Shown here: one piece after another, positions 1 to 10,535 of the stretch | Layout of the letters: every line of letters starts with the position of its first letter | Position numbering within the stretch: the first letter of the stretch is position 1 | From: Batkoa obscura | Taxonomy: Eukaryota; Entomophthoromycota; Entomophthoromycetes; Entomophthorales; Batkoaceae | DNA: 64,000 bases | Direction of reading: 5' to 3' | NCBI GenBank assembly: GCA_030770535.1 | Contig: JASVEC010000001.1 | Span: forward strand, 1,364,001 to 1,428,000 | Notes under the pieces: generated by a model | Told to the model about the DNA's origin: nothing | Databases searched by the model: none | What the model saw: the letters and a program-made list of their open reading frames with translations, nothing else | Position numbers and translations under genes: made by a program

Positions 1-207
1 GTCACTAAGTCTTTCTGACAACATCTGATATAGATTTTACAGTAGTATCTTCCATTGTATTTGTTTTACATAATTCGTAGCTTACTACATACTATTTCTA
101 TTAAGTTAAGTCTACCTTAGTTACATAAACTAAGACCCTTCGACTCAAGGCAAGTTAATTAAGCAAGAGTAGCTTTTAACTTCGACCACTAAGTATCAAC
201 TTTCACA
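1..207 (-). mobile_element. LTR-like element, copy 1 (cut by window edge)
   Basis: This stretch is the reverse complement of the first 200 bp of the elements at 8049-8594 and 9354-9817, with high similarity to the 9354 copy. Its outer end at 207 reads TTTCACA on the plus strand, that is TGTGAAA read in element direction, the TG-type start expected of an LTR. The other end lies outside the window. The sequence just beyond 207 is not purine-rich in element direction, so there is no visible polypurine tract and it is more likely a solo element or a 5' copy. The LTR identity is an inference from the TG...CA ends and copy number; no internal genes are seen with any copy. Confidence 0.5.
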
Positions 208-239
208 CTATATCAGTATTAGGCTTTAGTGTTTTATAT

Positions 240-891
240 TTAAAAAACGATAAAACAATAAGCAAAGTTTATTTTAATTATTTGTTTGAAATATCAAATC
301 ATGATTCAATATATGCAGGAGACTGTTTAGTTGATTTAATATCTAAAGAGTTTTTATTTAAAAAGTTTACAAAAATTAATATGAGTAGATACAGGAAATC
401 ATTTCAAATCTCAAGAGTTTTTACATTATATATTTGAAGAAATTTATAAAATAAATAGTAGTTTAAATATTGATCTTAATTTCTTTACTGAGCATCATGG
501 AAAAAGTATAGTTGACGGACATTTTGGAAATCTTTCACAGTGGAAAAATAGTTTTAAAGCATTAGGTAAAATAGAAGATATTGATCAATTAATTTCAAAA
601 TTTGAGATTTTTATTTGTGAACATAATAAAATTAATAACTCAACTGTTAATAACGGGAAAACAAATATAATTTTTAAAAAGTATGAAAGAGACAAAGATA
701 TAAAAATAAAAATAAAAATAAAAATACAAGGTATTAAAAAGTATTTACATTTTATTGAACGTGATCATAAACTACACTGCTATCCAGTATCTGATAGATC
801 AAAAAAAAGCGACATAATTCCAATTAAAGTTATAGAGTCTATAGAAAATAGGAAAATTAAAAGATCAACCCCAGCTATCTTACAAAAATAA
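240..891 (+). mobile_element. Broken DDE-type transposase fragment
   Basis: A stretch open from about 385 to 891 encodes a transposase-like C-terminal part. It contains DTGNHFKS, which looks like the second catalytic Asp region of a DDE/RNase H-fold nuclease, and about 34 residues later FFTEHHGKSIVDGHFG, which looks like the region of the catalytic Glu. Related coding sequence lies just upstream (240-400) in another frame, so the gene is broken, with at least one visible break and no start or first Asp region recognised. The spacing fits a DDE nuclease; I cannot assign the superfamily. It adjoins the LTR-like copy at 1-207, but the motifs do not look like a retroviral integrase. It is treated as a fossil element. 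Confidence 0.5.
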
Positions 892-2768
892 CAGAAAATT
901 TAAAAAATTCAATATTTACTAAGCAAGTAAATAGCTTATTAAAGGTTGGTATTACTTAAACTATTAATAGCTAAGTTAATAAATAGCCAAAGAGCAAGTA
1001 ACTGTAACAATAAGTAAAAACTATTATCATACTGCTTGTATTACATAGGGATAGTTAATTATAGTTTTAGGGCTAACCAATTCCTCCCATGCAGCTATTT
1101 ATTAACTTAGCAATATATTAATAATGTAATTATAACATTAAAACAATTTATTTATTTGATAGCAAATCTGCAATGTTGGCTATAAAGCAGTTAATAATAA
1201 ATATTTCCCAATAAAGTTTTATAAAAATATATATTTATTTACATATTACAACTTTGATTAATATCACTATATAGGCTATATTGGTAAAAGCCTTTCTAAT
1301 CCGGGAATTTATACTAAATTTGATAGAAATTCCGCTACTTACAATATAAATTATGTCAAAATAATTTAAAGCTGTGTCGGGAGTACTTTTGGTTTTTAAT
1401 AAAGAATTTATTTTATAGAATTTTAAGCAAAGTTTTTAAAATATAAAATATTTAAAAATTGGGTAAAAAAATGAAATCAATTCGGACACCCCCAAATAGC
1501 GCTTAAAAAATGGAAAAAGTAATGAAGCCAAAAAAAACACCCCCATATAGCAATTTCAAAAATAGTGATTTTTGTATTTATAATAAATTTATATTATAAT
1601 ATTATAATAATTCTATTTATTCAGATAAACTAATAATAAATAATTTAATATAAAAACAAACATAAACATTTTAAATTAAAAAATATTAATATTTTATAAC
1701 TTTCAATATTAATTTTAAATAAATTAGTTTTATTTATTTAAAATATTTAATATAAATAGCTTTTTTAGTCAATTTGATCATTTTTAAATATATTGATAAA
1801 AAAGCTTATTAGTAAAGTATGTTTGATATAAAAAAAAGTTAAAAAAATATTATTTAATTAATTATATAAAAATTCCAAACTTTTATTAATTATAAAATTT
1901 TTAAAATTTTAAAATTATAATCTATATTTAATAATGCAAATAAGAATAATAATATATTAGCTTTGTCAAATGCTTTCAGATAATATAATTAAATAACTTG
2001 ATAAAAACTATAACAGCTGTTATATTATTATTAAATATGATAACAATAGCTGTTTATTTTTTTTTTTTAAATTTTACATTTAAAGCTATAATAGTATTTT
2101 ATAATATAATTATTTTATAATATAATTATTTTAAGAAAAAATCTATTGCCTATATTCAAAAATATATAGCTTATAGAAATAAAAATTACAAATAATTTGC
2201 AACAGAACTAAATTTTAGTTTTGAAGGGTATTATTTTAAGCTTGCTAAATTTTAGCTGGTATCTTTTTTAAGTTTTATGAATTATGAATCAAATGCTGAT
2301 TTTTATTAAAGAATATAAATTTTGAATTGTGACGATTTCACACGTGTATGTATTTTAAAAAAATACATGCTACTTAAGCTTTTAACATATGCTTGAAAAA
2401 TCGACCCAAATGGCTCTCTTTTTTGTCCAATACTACCTATGTTTATGACCCAATATTATAAAATATTTATTTATAATATTAGCTACAGAAGGTTTTGGTC
2501 ATAATCAAAGACTCAAATTTTATTGTGTTAAAAGCTTAAATTTGTATAATTGCTTTTTAGTGTACTTTTCTTGCTTTTACCATCGATCCATTTAGGTTAG
2601 TTTCCTGGAAAAGTACCTATTAATATTATTATATTTTTATTTAACATCTATAAATTGCAAATTTAACAAAAAAATTACTTTTCCTAATTTGGACAACCTA
2701 ATAAACTGTATAAATCGCTTTTGAAATAAATTTCTGTAAATCTAACTGTAACCAGTTCTAACTGTATA
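892..2768. other. Gene-poor AT-rich stretch
   Basis: No convincing coding sequence. The stretch is extremely AT-rich, with short direct repeats (for example two 18-bp units around 2098-2133) and a partial copy of the 100-bp MITE at 1493-1545. A small imperfect inverted repeat with CAGCTGTTAT lies around 2005-2055. Confidence 0.6.
1493..1545 (-). mobile_element. 100-bp MITE family, partial copy
   Basis: Only one half of the element is recognisable: a stretch like AGCGCTTAAAAAATGGAAAA, then AAGTAATGAAGCC and a terminal A-run with CCCCCA. It matches the left half of the family in inverse orientation. The other half is lost or too diverged to see. Confidence 0.6.
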
Positions 2769-3013
2769 TAGGGCAAGTTTAAAAGTTTGGTTAAAATTAA
2801 AAATAAAATTTTTGTTCACTTTTTTTGACTATTTTTTATGTAGTGTAAATTTTAAAAAAACTCTTGAGTAAAATCAGATAAAAAAAACGTTTCAGTATGA
2901 GTTAATCTAAAATTAAGCAAAAAAGCAAAAAAAGATTGTAATACTTAGTGCTTTAATTTTTGCTAAAAATCGAAATTGGGCAAAATTTGAACCGAACTTT
3001 TAAACTAGCCCAT
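2769..3013. mobile_element. About 245-bp MITE with 30-bp inverted ends
   Basis: The left end (GGGCAAGTTTAAAAGTTTGG from 2771) and the right end (around 2985-3011, reading inward GGGCTAGTTTAAAAGTTCGG) are imperfect inverted repeats of about 30 bp. TA dinucleotides flank both sides (TATA before, TATA after), fitting a TA target duplication as in Tc1/mariner-derived MITEs. There is no coding sequence inside. No second copy was found in the window, and it is unrelated to the 100-bp family. Confidence 0.65.
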
Positions 3014-3454
3014 ATACAATTAAACCTTTTTTTTAAAGTTTTTTTTTATAACGTCTGATTTGTGCTTATTTCAAACTTTTTAAAGCACATTTATATGCTT
3101 ATTGATAGTAATATATTATAACACGATACTTTTAATAAACTAGGTTTATCTTGGTGGGTCTATTTGTGTTTATTACTTCAAAAACACTACTATTACCCCC
3201 CCTTAATCATACCTTTTGTTTATATTACTATAATAAATAATTAACTCCACCATCAATTTAAATCGCTTGAAGCTAACCACTTTAAAATCCAGTTTGCTTT
3301 CTACCCAACAAAAAAATTAAACTAATTAAGGTAGCGAAAAATAGCATAGTATGGTAAAAAGTGTAAAAAAAAGTTGTAAAATACAGCATGTTATAATCAG
3401 TAAGTTACCACCCTCCATAAAGATAACCAAACGACTCACTTGATTTATTATTAC

Positions 3455-3584
3455 ACTAGCACGAACATCAGTGATATTAACCAGTTTTATGCCCTTATTT
3501 AGAAAAACGCTAAATAAAAAATTTCTTAATACTTTTCTAAATAAAGGCATAAAATTAGTTAGCGTGGCTGATGTCTGTGCTAGT
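3455..3584. repeat. Inverted repeat with 52-bp arms
   Basis: The left arm 3455-3506 and right arm 3533-3584 are reverse complements at about 80 percent, with a 26-bp spacer. The arm begins ACTAGCAC and ends TTATTTAGAAAA. Mismatches are concentrated mid-arm and are mainly transitions. It could be the fused ends of a lost transposon or a small fold-back element. The 74-codon open frame on the minus strand across it is only a by-product. Confidence 0.6.
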
Positions 3585-3700
3585 AATTAAAAAAAAATGG
3601 GTTGATTTCAAGTAAACAAGGTTCGAAACTAAAACATCCTCTATTTGCTTTTATATAAAATGTATAGGGCGAATACTAATAGATCAAACTTAGTTTAAAA

Positions 3701-3785
3701 TGGGGACGCCTTTTTTTACTTATTATTTTTCTACTCAAATAGCGCTTGAAAACGGAAAGTGATAAAACCAAAAAAACATCCCCCA
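3701..3785 (-). mobile_element. 100-bp MITE family, shortened copy
   Basis: The copy begins TGGGGACGCC and ends ACCAAAAAAACATCCCC, with the core CAAATAGCGCTTGAAA. It is about 15 bp shorter than full copies because part of the AGAATTTTACTAACAA half is missing. Confidence 0.7.
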
Positions 3786-5178
3786 AATCTTAATTTCAAT
3801 CTACAAACATAAAAATTAGAAATAAACAAAATACAATTTTATTGTAAAACTAAAGTGGGGAAGTCGGTATCTCTTATTTGTTTCAAATCAAGTAAATGGA
3901 GATAAAACAACTTTATTTATTATTAAGAATAATCGATTTATTAAAAATAGTAATCAAAGTTAACCAATATTCATTATTCGTTGTATCCCTACTTAAGGAG
4001 TTTTAAGTATTAAATGATTTCTTTTATTACCATAAATTAGCTAATTAGCAAAAAACGCAACGTTTCCGAAAAAAAGTTGCAAATTTAATCAAATTTTAGT
4101 TTTAGTATTTGTAAGATTTGTAAATTTTACGGTGTTGATTTTTATTAAAAAATATGCCTCTAGCTTATATTGCCAAAACCAAAGTAAAAAAGGGGAATAA
4201 GCTAATCTTTAATTAATTTTTGATAAAAGGAAAAAGAAAAAGTTAAATAATGATTTAAAATAAATAACAATTAATTTTATAAAATTAAATTTTACAAGCC
4301 TTTTAATAAAAATTTAATTTAAATTCAACTTAGTTACTTTATTAAAAAAGTCTATTTATAATGTAATTAGTGTCTGCTTCATCACCCAGAAATCCTTAAC
4401 TAAGCCACACTGTGAGAAATTTTGTCTTTTGTGTATCAAGTAATATTGAATTATAAATTTTATTAAAATAAGCTGCATCAAATTTCAAATTTAAGTTTTG
4501 AAGTGAGTTTAAAATAAAATGACAACGTTTAAAACGTTGATCTTAGCAAGTTTGATTTTTATTAAAAACAAAATTCCCCTATTTTACCCATTTTAATAAA
4601 CGATGTCGTTTGATAAACTATTAATAATATTATTATTATTAGGCCAATAGCATTATTTTATAATTCATGTATTTCATTTTATTTCAACTACAATGGCAAG
4701 ATGGTAAAAAAAACAGACGGTTATTATGTCATTATTAATATTCATAAAATAACAAAGTTTAATATAAATCATAATTATTTTTATGATTGGTGAAGACAAA
4801 TCATTATCTCACTATTAATTGTAATAGGACCTTAGAAGAAATTTTGATTTAATACAAATCATCTATACAACAGCTAGGTTAGCATATAATTATTAAATAA
4901 AGGACTAATTATTTCATAAATTAAAATGATAAAAATATTATTCTTTTCCTTTATCTTTGGGATTGGGGTAAATTAAAAATGGTGAAGTTTATTTCACTCT
5001 ATTCTTAAACGAATCCCGCTATATTTCTAATTTTAATATAAAACTTATATTCTGTTCAATATTTATGTAATTATCAAATAGCTTAATACATCACAAATCA
5101 ATTTTAATTAGTTTGTTGAAGCAAAAATGTTTATTTTTAAAAAATACTATACAATAGAAGAAAAATAAATGAATTAAC
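3786..5178. other. Gene-free AT-rich stretch
   Basis: No ORF with coding character or recognisable motif on either strand, and no clear repeat family member. The nearest gene is the homeobox gene starting downstream on the opposite strand. Confidence 0.55.
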
Positions 5179-5742
5179 TTAATGATAAAATGTGTAACTG
5201 TTGGAAGAATGAAGTTTTGTAGGCTTAGGTAATAAGTTAGACTCAAAAGAATGTAAAGAAATAGAAATTCTACGTGCAGAATCTCTATCACCATGTGGTA
5301 AGTTGCCTTTTAACGATTGCCTTTTATTTTGGAACCAAATTTGTACTGCTCTTGGTGACATACCAAGCTGTTTACCAAGTTCACTTCTTAACTCGGTGGA
5401 TGGGAAAGCTGTGGTTTCGAATACACGATTTAAAAAACGAATTTGTACCGAGTTAGCACGTTTTCTTTTTCCTTTGACAGGCACATGGTTTGGGGTATTG
5501 AAGTCTACATCTTGTTGGTGGCAAGAGTCTCGACTATAACTATCAACACTTGATCTACGCTTATACGTATCATGATCATCGTGATGCTTAGAGAAGTGGT
5601 TTGGAAATAAATCGGAGATAGATGGTAAGCTTACTTGACAGTAAGAAAACTTACGTTCCCATTTTGATTTTGGAGAAGTAAGCTCAGGATTAGGGGTACT
5701 AAATAAGTTTAAGCTAGCAGAGTAAGAATCTAGTAAAGACAT
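5179..5742 (-). CDS. Homeobox transcription factor
   Basis: An intronless 187-residue protein with one homeodomain at about residues 91-147. The recognition helix reads VQIWFQNKRQ (residues 133-142), with the invariant Trp, Phe and Asn and Gln at homeodomain position 50. A basic stretch GKRKR opens the domain and may serve nuclear import. The rest is Ser/Asn/His-rich and probably disordered. Homeodomain proteins of this fungal type (Pho2/Yox1-like in the broad sense) bind DNA in the nucleus and control transcription; targets cannot be inferred here. The start is the only upstream Met in frame, and a TATA-like TATATAAATA lies about 40 bp before it (near 5781-5790). It is isolated in repeat-rich DNA. 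Orthology to a named yeast factor is not supported beyond the domain. Confidence 0.88.
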   Translation of the reverse strand: MSLLDSYSASLNLFSTPNPELTSPKSKWERKFSYCQVSLPSISDLFPNHFSKHHDDHDTYKRRSSVDSYSRDSCHQQDVDFNTPNHVPVKGKRKRANSVQIRFLNRVFETTAFPSTELRSELGKQLGMSPRAVQIWFQNKRQSLKGNLPHGDRDSARRISISLHSFESNLLPKPTKLHSSNSYTFYH

Positions 5743-5778
5743 TTTTTTTAAAGTTGATTGAAATTCGGATGGAAAGAG

Positions 5779-5790
5779 AGTATTTATATA
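5779..5790 (-). promoter_or_regulatory. TATA box of the homeobox gene
   Basis: TATATAAATA on the minus strand about 40 bp upstream of the ATG at 5742, the most TATA-like motif in this promoter. Confidence 0.4.
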
Positions 5791-6651
5791 TGATTCGATG
5801 GCTTATATGCTAATTTAAAATAATGTGGCTATGATTCAAAGCTTGATCATATTTTAGGGGGTAGAATATAATAATGAAATAACACAAATAAGTAAATAAA
5901 AAAATGGTGTTTTATTAGAAGTAAAGTATCTTAATTCCTCATGTTTAATTAATTTTAAAAGCAAAAAACGCTTAGTTATTTTAATAATATGATCTTAATG
6001 AGATCATTTTATTTAAACTTATATTCTTTTTCATTTTAGACAACATTACTATCACACTTTTATTTTAAACATTATTATTAAATAGTTATTTATCTATACA
6101 ATTCTTGATACTTAAGTGAATTTTAATGATTATGAAATGCAATTAAATATGTTATATTGTGTTCTTAACATTTTAAAATAATAAATTATCAAATTTTAAT
6201 AGTTAGAATAGAAGTTATTCTATTTATGCAATAGTATAAAAAAATAACCTGTTTAATATTATAATAATCTAATCATTACTTTGATTAATATAATAATGAT
6301 AATGAATTGACATTTAAATTTCAGTTAAATAAACTTATAACGGAAACATTTTACTAACTATTTAAATCTACATTTCATTAATATTAATAGTAAATCCTTA
6401 GTTTCAATTTGGTATACAAATAAAGAGCCTTAATAGTTTATACTATTTTATTTATATAATTAAATACTGTCCTTAAACTACTTTTTATCTATAAGTAATC
6501 CTAAATCAATGGCATATTAAAAAGCGGATATATTTAGCACAGAGAATAATTAAGGAGCTGTGAAATAGAAATATACTTTCTATTTCTTATATAAAATATT
6601 AAATGTTAAAAATAACGATAAAATGCTAATTTAAAACCTTTTTTAACTATA

Positions 6652-6751
6652 TGGGGATGTTTTTTTTGGTTTCATCACTTTTTCCATTTTTTAAGTGCTA
6701 TTTAAGCAAAAAGATTGTTAGTAAAATTCTTAAACAAAAAATACATCCTCA
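6652..6751 (+). mobile_element. 100-bp MITE family, full copy
   Basis: The copy runs from TGGGGATG to CATCCTCA with TAT on both flanks. It shows the family layout: T-run, GGTTTCATCACTTTTTCCAT, a GTGCTATTT core, then AAAGATTGTTAGTAAAATTC and an A-rich end. The flanks suggest a 2-bp TA duplication. Confidence 0.85.
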
Positions 6752-7770
6752 TATGGTAAGGTTATAAGTAATAATCAATTAATCTACAAAATTCTAAACT
6801 TCCAATTATAAAGTTTTAATTTGCATTATAGTCTTTAATTTGTTTTACGTATAAACTTAGGAATTCAATATAGATCTATATCCTTATTTTTAGTAAAACT
6901 AACTTTTTTATTATTTAAATATATTTTCACAAAAATAAACCCAATCAAATACCAACCTCAAAATAAACTACTTTAATTTAATATCAAACATCAGAATATA
7001 TAATTATTAATGGAGGGTCACTGCTTTTAAAGAATGTTTTTATAAAACCTTCCAGTATATAAATCTTATAAATAATCAAATTATCCTTTTACCTTATTGG
7101 ATAAGACTTGTTTTAATTTTTTTAATAATTATACTTTAACTGTTTTAATTCTACTTCAAACTCAACTTTCAACTAACCTTGTTTATTATGAATTATTAAG
7201 TAATTAATATCATCGATGACATAAACATAAAGAAGGTAAGAACTTATAATATTTGAGCTAAGTTCCAGTGAAGGAATAGGAATTATAAATAGGTTAGTTA
7301 TAAGTTTTAATAATGATAGCTTTATTACGCTTCATTTCATCCCAAATTGAAAATCTGGATTTTAGTTTGTTTCAAATGAGTGTGTTTAAAGTACGTTAGC
7401 GTAATCTTTTTAAATCATTATTGGGCAAAAATTAATAGGATTTGTTAGCAGTGACGTAGACCAAGTCCAATTAACGCAGTATATTAATTTAACATATAAT
7501 TTAAATTAAATAGTTAATAATGCAATTTTTTAATAATATATAAAAGCTATTTTAAAATTATTCATAATTGTATTATTCTAAATTAAATGTTATTTAGAAT
7601 TTTAATTTTATTATTGTTTTAGTTTGATTTATACTTATTTACTGTTTTATAAAGTAGTACTTTTAACTATACTTTATTTTAATTTTAAAAATACATTATA
7701 TCAAACAAAATAAGCTCAATTAAATTTAACTTTTTAAAATGCTTAAAAGCCTAAAATGTTTGAATTAATA

Positions 7771-7870
7771 TAGAGGTGTTTTTTTGGTTTCATCACTTTT
7801 TCTGTTTCTTGAATGCTATTTGAGTGGAAAAGGTTGTTAGTGAATTCTTAAACAAGAAAATATATCCCCG
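7771..7870 (+). mobile_element. 100-bp MITE family, full copy
   Basis: Ends TAGAGGTG and ATCCCCG, flanked by ATA and TAT. Same internal layout as the copy at 6652. It sits 37 bp from an inverted copy at 7908-8006. Confidence 0.8.
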
Positions 7871-7907
7871 TATGTTGGTTCTTATTCTAATACTTTAAAA
7901 TAAAATA

Positions 7908-8006
7908 AGAGAATGTATTTCTTTGTTTAAGAATTTTACTAACAATCTTTCCACTCAAATACCATTTAAAAGATGGAAAAGTGATGAAACCAAAAAAAAA
8001 TCACCA
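7908..8006 (-). mobile_element. 100-bp MITE family, inverted full copy
   Basis: This is the reverse complement layout: TTTAAGAATTTTACTAACAA first, then AAGTGATGAAACC. The ends have drifted (AGAGAATG and TCACCA). With the copy at 7771-7870 it makes a head-to-head pair. Confidence 0.75.
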
Positions 8007-8048
8007 TAAGCTTTTAAACTAAACAACTATTTAAATAAGTTATAACTC

Positions 8049-8594
8049 TGTAAAAGTTGGTACTCAGTAGTTATAGTTAAAACCAGCTCTTACTTGATTA
8101 ACTAGCCTTGAGTCAAACGGTCTTAGTTTATGTAACTAAGATAGACTCAAATTAGTAAGAATAGTGCATAATAGGGTATAAACTATGTAAAACGAATAGA
8201 ATAGAAGATATTACTGTAAAATCTACGTAAGATATTGTCAGAAAGACTTAGTAGCTTTATTAATGGTATGATGTCAGGGAGTAATTCAATTAAAAAGCAT
8301 CGAGTTATCATGTTGAAGAATCTCTTTTATACTCCAACTGGGTGGTTATATATAAGGAACATTATAGTAGTTATTCCTTATTATCGTTGCTAAGTATGGA
8401 CATTAAAACGTGGACAATAACTTCTTTAGAATTAGGCGATAGAAATTCTTACAACAAATCTAAATGAGGAACTCTGAATTGATTATACCACATGGTTCAC
8501 GGTCAAATTGATTACAAAACTACTAGTTTTGTAAACAAGTTAAATGATTATTATCTTATAGTTAATCCGAGAGCTAATAAAACAATATTTGACA
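8049..8594 (+). mobile_element. LTR-like element, copy 2
   Basis: This copy resembles the element at 9354-9817 over its first 300 bp and its last 30 bp (GAGAGCTAATAAAACAATAT, then TTGACA). It starts TGTAAAA and ends TTTGACA. It is about 80 bp longer than copy 3 because of extra sequence in the middle. No internal region, primer-binding site or polypurine tract is visible, so it is most likely a solo LTR fossil. It is more diverged than copies 1 and 3, hence probably older. Confidence 0.55.
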
Positions 8595-8732
8595 AATACT
8601 GACTTATTAGCTATAAAATTTAAATTATCATCTTAAATTCCCCTAACTAAGTATATGCTTTTTAAAATTAATATTATTTTTATTTATTTAACCAACTTTT
8701 CAACTTAAAACAAACATAACTACAAGATTATA

Positions 8733-8796
8733 TGGGGATGTGTTTTTTTGTTTAAAAATTGCTAGTAAAATTTTTAAACAAAAAAATACATTCCCA
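8733..8796. mobile_element. MITE derivative: fold-back of two right ends
   Basis: A 64-bp element with ends TGGGGATG and CATTCCCA, flanked by TA on both sides. Both halves carry the TTGTTTAAGAATTTTACTAA-type arm of the family (TTGTTTAAAAATTGCTAG and its inverse), and the GGTTTCATCAC arm is absent. It is therefore a palindromic derivative rather than a simple internal deletion. Confidence 0.7.
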
Positions 8797-9353
8797 TATA
8801 TTGTAATTAAAAATCCTGTTTTGTGGCCTTTTTATTTTATTGATATATTTTATTTACTAATGTTTCATTTCTTAAAGTATTTAGTTGTTTTTTATTTTTT
8901 GTAAGAATATGTAATAAAAATATATATGTATATTTGATATAATTATTTAATGATGAATTTATTAAAATTATTAAAATTATAAAGCACAGATTTAAAAAAA
9001 AGTGTTTTATCTGAACTTCAACTTCACATTTAATTATTCTGATTTTGTAAAAAAAAAAATTAACTGATACAGTTGTTTAAGCTCAAATGTGCACTGACAA
9101 ATAATGAATTTTGTAACCAACTATTTGTTCTATCATGCTGATTTGAGGATTATCAATTTAATCTTTATTTTAAAATGGACAACTACCTAGCACACATCCA
9201 GGCTTGAACGCTGTACTAGTTAACTAATTGCTAAATTTAAAAAAATAGCAAAAAAGGACAATTAGTAAAAAACATCCCCATATAATTAATAAGTTAACAT
9301 TGTTTTTTATAGTATAGCTAATAACACCATTTGAGCACTAATCATGACTATGT

Positions 9354-9817
9354 TGTGAAAGTTGATACTTAGTGGTCGAAGTTAAAAGCTACTCTTGCTT
9401 AATTAACTTGCCTTGAGTCGAAGGGTCTTAGTTTATGTAACTAAGGTAGACTTAACTTAATAGAAATAGTATGTAGTAAGCTACGAATTATGTAAAACAA
9501 ATACAATGGAAGATACTACTGTAAAATCTATATCAGATGTTGTCAGAAAGACTTAGTGACTTTATTAATGATACGTTATCAGGGAGTAATCCAATTAAAA
9601 AGCCTCGAGTCATCATATTGAAGAATCTCTTTTATACTCCAACAGGTATGGATATCAAAACGAGAGGATAATATTGTTTGCAATATTAAGTTATAAATTC
9701 TCGCAGCAAATCAAAATAAGGGGCTCTGACTTGATTGTGTTTGAACTTGAGAACACAGCAACTTAAGTGATTGTTGTGTTACAATCAATTCGAGAGCTAA
9801 TAAAGCAATATTTCACA
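9354..9817 (+). mobile_element. LTR-like element, copy 3 (464 bp)
   Basis: The best-preserved copy. It begins TGTGAAA and ends TTTCACA, a perfect 7-bp inverted terminal repeat with TG...CA ends. ATGT directly precedes (9350-9353) and follows it (9818-9821), fitting a 4-bp target duplication. It lies in the same orientation as the copy at 8049, about 760 bp downstream, but the DNA between shows no retroelement genes. A solo LTR is the most economical reading; a non-LTR short element with TG/CA ends is the alternative. It looks whole as an LTR and probably young relative to copy 2. Confidence 0.6.
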
Positions 9818-10535
9818 ATGTAACTTGGTATATATATTGTATAACACTAGTTTAAAAGATATTAAATGTTAACAAAGCTTCAATTAAAAAATGTCAGTTT
9901 GATTATGACAAAATAAACCAGAGTAGCCACCTAAGCTGTTTACTTCCTATTTGATAGCATTTCTACACCTTTGGTTCTATATTTTATACATAATTATTAT
10001 AATATACAATAAAAATACACCTTAATCTATCAAAATATTATAACTTCTGGTATTAATACCATAATATAGAAAATAACTATGTAGGATTGTTTTATAAATT
10101 TTACTTATAATTAAAATAGTTGACTTTAAATTATATAAAGAACTATAATATATTATTAACGCATAGTATTTACTAATAGATTAAGGAGAATATGTCACTA
10201 GAACAAAGTTTTTATAATAATATGATTCGATTTTAAAATAACGAATTACAAACCAAAATCAATTTTTATATCTTTCTTCTAACAAGAATATCATTTCAAA
10301 TAAATATGGGGATGTATTTTTGTTCAAGAATTTTACTAACAAATTTTCCGCTCAAATAGCGCTTAAAAAATGGAAAAAGTGATGAAGCTATAAAAAATAT
10401 CCCCATTTAATGAACATGAACATCAAATAAAGCAAATAAAAATACTGAACAAGATGAAAAAATAGTATAAATAGAAAGTAATATAGCATTATTTAACTAT
10501 AAAAAAATAAATAAACAGGAACAAATAATATAAAG
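9818..10535. other. AT-rich stretch with one MITE
   Basis: Nothing coding is seen. One full MITE copy lies at 10307-10405, and the rest is anonymous AT-rich DNA upstream of a decayed gene. Confidence 0.5.
10307..10405 (-). mobile_element. 100-bp MITE family, full inverted copy
   Basis: Ends TGGGGATG and TATCCCCA. The internal order is TTCAAGAATTTTACTAACAA, then the core CAAATAGCGCTTAAAAAATG, then AAAAAGTGATGAAGC. Confidence 0.85.

Larger units (their letters stand above)
5800..8048. other. Gene-poor stretch with three MITE copies
   Basis: No coding sequence is supported. The stretch holds MITE copies at 6652-6751, 7771-7870 and 7908-8006, plus anonymous AT-rich DNA. Confidence 0.55.

Noticed and set aside
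3326-3550. 74-codon frame, minus strand
   Set aside because: It overlaps an inverted repeat and has no coding character.
9241-9285. MITE-like end AAAAAACATCCCCATATA
   Set aside because: Only the last 15 bp match the family and the rest is unrelated, so it is too little to call a copy.
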